A stretch of 34,490 nucleotides of DNA, taken from contig JAYELD010000093.1 of assembly GCA_034717215.1 (NCBI GenBank), forward strand, positions 1-34,490. Direction: 5' to 3'. A program made the position numbers and the translations under genes. This DNA is from Caldisericota bacterium (GTDB lineage Bacteria > Caldisericota > Caldisericia > Caldisericales > Caldisericaceae). How positions within the stretch are numbered: the stretch's first letter is position 1; each line of letters begins with the position of its first letter. Under the pieces are notes generated by a model that worked only from the letters and a program-made list of their open reading frames with translations, was not told where the DNA came from and made no database searches. Positions 32,209 to 34,490 of this stretch are shown in pieces.

Positions 32209-34490
32209 TTACGGTTTTGGGTAGGTTATTTTTATTTCTCTTCTAACTCCTTCCCATTCTACAAGGCAACCAAGATTTTCTGTAACAAATCGGATTGGGA
32301 GCATTGTTCTATCATTTATAATGATTGGTTTCACATTGTGATTATCGTTATCTATCCATTCCCCCGTTCCATTGACTTTTGCCTTTGGATTATCTATCCA
32401 TAGTTCAATTATTGTACTTTTAAAATTTATTGTAACTTTTCTTGCTGTTCCATCCCAGCTGATCGCTCCCCCTAAACCTTCAACAATTGCTCTAATCGGG
32501 ACAACTGTTCTTGACCATTCTGTAATAATAACGGGCTTTGTACCTCTACCCGGGTCTATTTCCTGTTCCACTTCATTTATATACATATTAGGATTATCAA
32601 TGTACAAGCGTATTATTATCTGTTCTATTTTAGGTGGAGTTGTAGCAGAAACTTCATTAGAATAGTCAGAGAACCCCAGAGAGCTATATGCCCTTACCCT
32701 GTAATAATAAGTTGTGTTGGGTAGAAGGAATATATTGTCGTAGGAAGTAATGTCAGTCCCAACGGTTGCAAGAACAGAATATGTCCCACCAGCTTCTTTT
32801 CTTTCTATCTTAAACCCATCTTCATTATCACTGTTATCTGTCCAGGTTAATGATATTTCACTGCTGCTTTCAGCTGTTGCTGAAAGCCCGATTGGAGCAG
32901 AAGGAACGGTTCCACATACGGGAGTTGTAATAGTAGTTTCATTTGAATAAGCCGAGTCACCAATACTATTTGTTGCTTTTACTCTATAATAGTATGTCGT
33001 TTCGGCAGATACAGATGTGTCTGAATAAGATTCAGTATCAGGAGCAAGTGAAGTTTCAATTGCCGAATACGTTCCACCGGCTTCTTTTCTCTCTATAATA
33101 TAATTTTCTTCATTGTCAGCGTTGTCAGTCCAGTTTAGTGAGATTTCGTTACAGGAAGCTGCTGCCAGTAAAAGTGAAGTTGGTGCGGCTGGTGCTGTAC
33201 CCGCTGCGGGTGTTGTAGCATGTGCTTCATCAGAATAGACAGAATCTCCGATTGTGTTGTATGCTCTTATTCTATAGTAGTATGTCGTTTCAGGAGAGAC
33301 TGTTGTATCAGAATATGTCGTTGCATCTGCCAAAGCCGTATCAATCTCGGCAAATGTCCCACCAGCTTCTTTTCTTTCTATCTTAAACCCATCTTCATTA
33401 TCACTGTTATCTGTCCAGGTTAATGATATTTCACTGCTGCTTTCAGCTGTTGCTGAAAGCCCGATTGGAGCAGAAGGAACGGTTCCACATACGGGAGTTG
33501 TAATAGTAGTTTCATTTGAATAAGCCGAGTCACCAATACTATTTGTTGCTTTTACTCTATAATAGTATGTCGTTTCGGCAGATACAGATGTGTCTGAATA
33601 AGATTCAGTATCAGGAGCAAGTGAAGTTTCAATTGCCGAATACGTTCCACCGGCTTCTTTTCTCTCTATAATATAATTTTCTTCATTGTCAGCGTTGTCA
33701 GTCCAGTTTAGTGAGATTTCGTTACAGGAAGCTGCTGCCAGTAAAAGTGAAGTTGGTGCGGCTGGTGCTGTACCCGCTGCGGGTGTTGTAGTATTTGTAA
33801 CATTAGATGATGTTGATTCATTGGAACCATTCCTTACCTTAATTAAGAACCAGTACTGTGTCTCGGGAGAAAGACTCGAAACGGTTAAATTAGATGCAGT
33901 TGCGGTAAATGCTCCTATACCGGAGAAAGATGAGCCATCTGTACTTTCACTTGCCACAATTTGTACTGCGTTTGAATCGACCGGATGGTCCCAATCAAGC
34001 CTTATAGAAGTTGAAGAAAGTGCTGTTGCGGTAAGCCCTGTTGGTGGTGCAAGAGCATATGCGATTTTTGTTACACCTGATGTGGAAACCCCGCTTGCAT
34101 TATAAGCCATTACCTTGTATGTATGTGCTCTGTAATCCGGTACTGTAATTGACGTGCTGAGTGTGTTGTTATTGGTTATTGTTTTAACGACTGTCCAGAG
34201 TAAGAACATACCTGTGCTTTTCTCATAAATTTTATATCCGGCGCATTGTTTGGTATGATTCCACGTCATGTAAACGGTTTTTCCGATAGCATTAGCCGTG
34301 AAACTTGTTGGTGGGGCAGAATAAGTAAGCAATGTAGCAGAGGAAGATCCTAGTGAATAATCATCGTAAGTACTGTCATCTCTCCTTGCTCGCACCCAGT
34401 AGACATATGTTGTATTTGGTTGCGCCGTTGTATCAACCCAAGAAGTTTTAGTCCAGGGTACTGTTGCTATAGGGGTTAGCGCAAAACCTC
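32209..34490 (-). CDS. Fibronectin type III repeat protein with C-terminal stalk domains, 5' end outside window
   Basis: Partial: the frame is open to the right edge, with 759 residues visible; an internal GTG at 34395 is inside an Fn3 module (the peptide before it reads TTYVYWV) and is not a start. Six complete Fn3 modules and part of a seventh are visible (PPTGLTATALSSTSIRLDWD; TTYYYRVKATNSIGDSAYSN and variants). The last ~140 residues hold two copper-amine-oxidase-N-like stalk repeats (VVPIRAIVEGLGGAISWDG; MLPIRFVTENLGCLVEWEG). Such proteins are exported and surface-attached; the export signal would lie beyond the edge. Two modules are duplicated with 438 bp of identical DNA. Likely role in adhesion, S-layer association or extracellular polymer binding; no catalytic domain is visible. 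Confidence 0.85.
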   Translation of the reverse strand, partial: GFALTPIATVPWTKTSWVDTTAQPNTTYVYWVRARRDDSTYDDYSLGSSSATLLTYSAPPTSFTANAIGKTVYMTWNHTKQCAGYKIYEKSTGMFLLWTVVKTITNNNTLSTSITVPDYRAHTYKVMAYNASGVSTSGVTKIAYALAPPTGLTATALSSTSIRLDWDHPVDSNAVQIVASESTDGSSFSGIGAFTATASNLTVSSLSPETQYWFLIKVRNGSNESTSSNVTNTTTPAAGTAPAAPTSLLLAAASCNEISLNWTDNADNEENYIIERKEAGGTYSAIETSLAPDTESYSDTSVSAETTYYYRVKATNSIGDSAYSNETTITTPVCGTVPSAPIGLSATAESSSEISLTWTDNSDNEDGFKIERKEAGGTFAEIDTALADATTYSDTTVSPETTYYYRIRAYNTIGDSVYSDEAHATTPAAGTAPAAPTSLLLAAASCNEISLNWTDNADNEENYIIERKEAGGTYSAIETSLAPDTESYSDTSVSAETTYYYRVKATNSIGDSAYSNETTITTPVCGTVPSAPIGLSATAESSSEISLTWTDNSDNEDGFKIERKEAGGTYSVLATVGTDITSYDNIFLLPNTTYYYRVRAYSSLGFSDYSNEVSATTPPKIEQIIIRLYIDNPNMYINEVEQEIDPGRGTKPVIITEWSRTVVPIRAIVEGLGGAISWDGTARKVTINFKSTIIELWIDNPKAKVNGTGEWIDNDNHNVKPIIINDRTMLPIRFVTENLGCLVEWEGVRREIKITYPKP
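32781..33218. repeat. 438-bp identical direct repeat, copy 1 (with 33354-33791)
   Basis: Compared base by base, 32781-33218 and 33354-33791 are identical with an offset of 573 bp (191 codons, two Fn3 modules). The modules between and beyond differ. Confidence 0.92.
33354..33791. repeat. 438-bp identical direct repeat, copy 2
   Basis: Second copy of the in-frame Fn3 duplication. Identity at synonymous positions implies recent duplication or gene conversion. Confidence 0.92.

Noticed and set aside
33686-34105. Plus-strand ORF of 139 codons
   Set aside because: Antisense shadow of the Fn3 repeats; composition mirrors the coding strand and no start context is visible.
34393-34395. GTG as the true start of the Fn3 protein
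   Set aside because: The same frame continues upstream to the window edge with clear Fn3 sequence, so the gene is simply cut off.

Overview
The window is 34.5 kb of a low-GC (by eye mid-30s %) bacterial chromosome, gene-dense, mostly on the minus strand, with strong AGGAGG-type ribosome binding sites and many ATGA/TAATG stop-start overlaps. The gene content (Ptb-Buk butyrate module, class III aminotransferase, molybdenum hydroxylase, GlpA/GlpC-like anaerobic dehydrogenase proteins, BMP-type nucleoside ABC importer, copper-amine-oxidase-like 'stalk' domains, no oxygen-respiration genes) suggests a fermentative, probably anaerobic organism. A Caldisericota, Thermotogota or Bacillota-like lineage is possible; nothing here fixes the phylum. 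No tRNA, rRNA, CRISPR array or intact insertion sequence was seen.

Layout. (1) 28-1564: a stand-alone trpB2 gene preceded by what reads as a complete ribosome-mediated tryptophan attenuator: a 33-codon leader ORF with Trp-Met-Trp-Trp and mutually exclusive hairpins ending in an intrinsic terminator. (2) 1621-5144: a GABA-type aminotransferase divergent from ptb-buk. (3) 5145-6474: about 900 nt without a convincing gene, holding tiny ORFs and degenerate duplicated blocks, then a small secreted protein with a stalk-like domain. (4) 6452-14974: a GntR-headed operon of flavoprotein and Fe-S genes (AGPS/GlcD-like oxidase, GlpC-like, GlpA-like with an apparent BON domain, FGGY kinase, a truncated iron alcohol dehydrogenase, a second FAD oxidoreductase, DUF1667), with a perfect 18-bp palindrome over the presumed start of transcription. 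(5) 15026-23914: an operon for uptake and oxidation of a nucleoside or nucleobase-like compound: molybdenum hydroxylase large and [2Fe-2S] subunits, a cytosine-deaminase-like amidohydrolase with an altered metal site, BMP lipoprotein, ABC ATPase and two permeases. (6) 23957-32000: the chromosomal replication and ribosome-maturation block dnaA-dnaN-recF-DUF721 followed co-directionally by rpmH-rnpA-yidD-yidC-khpB-mnmE, with DnaA boxes between dnaA and dnaN (candidate oriC). (7) 32155-34490: a large fibronectin-III repeat protein running off the right edge, containing a recent 438-bp identical internal duplication.

The most interesting items are the trp attenuator in front of an orphan trpB2, the unassigned redox operon with its truncated dehydrogenase and BON-GlpA fusion, the amidohydrolase lacking an expected metal-ligand histidine, and the unexplained region upstream of the small secreted protein. 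Function claims come from motif recognition by eye; no database search was possible.
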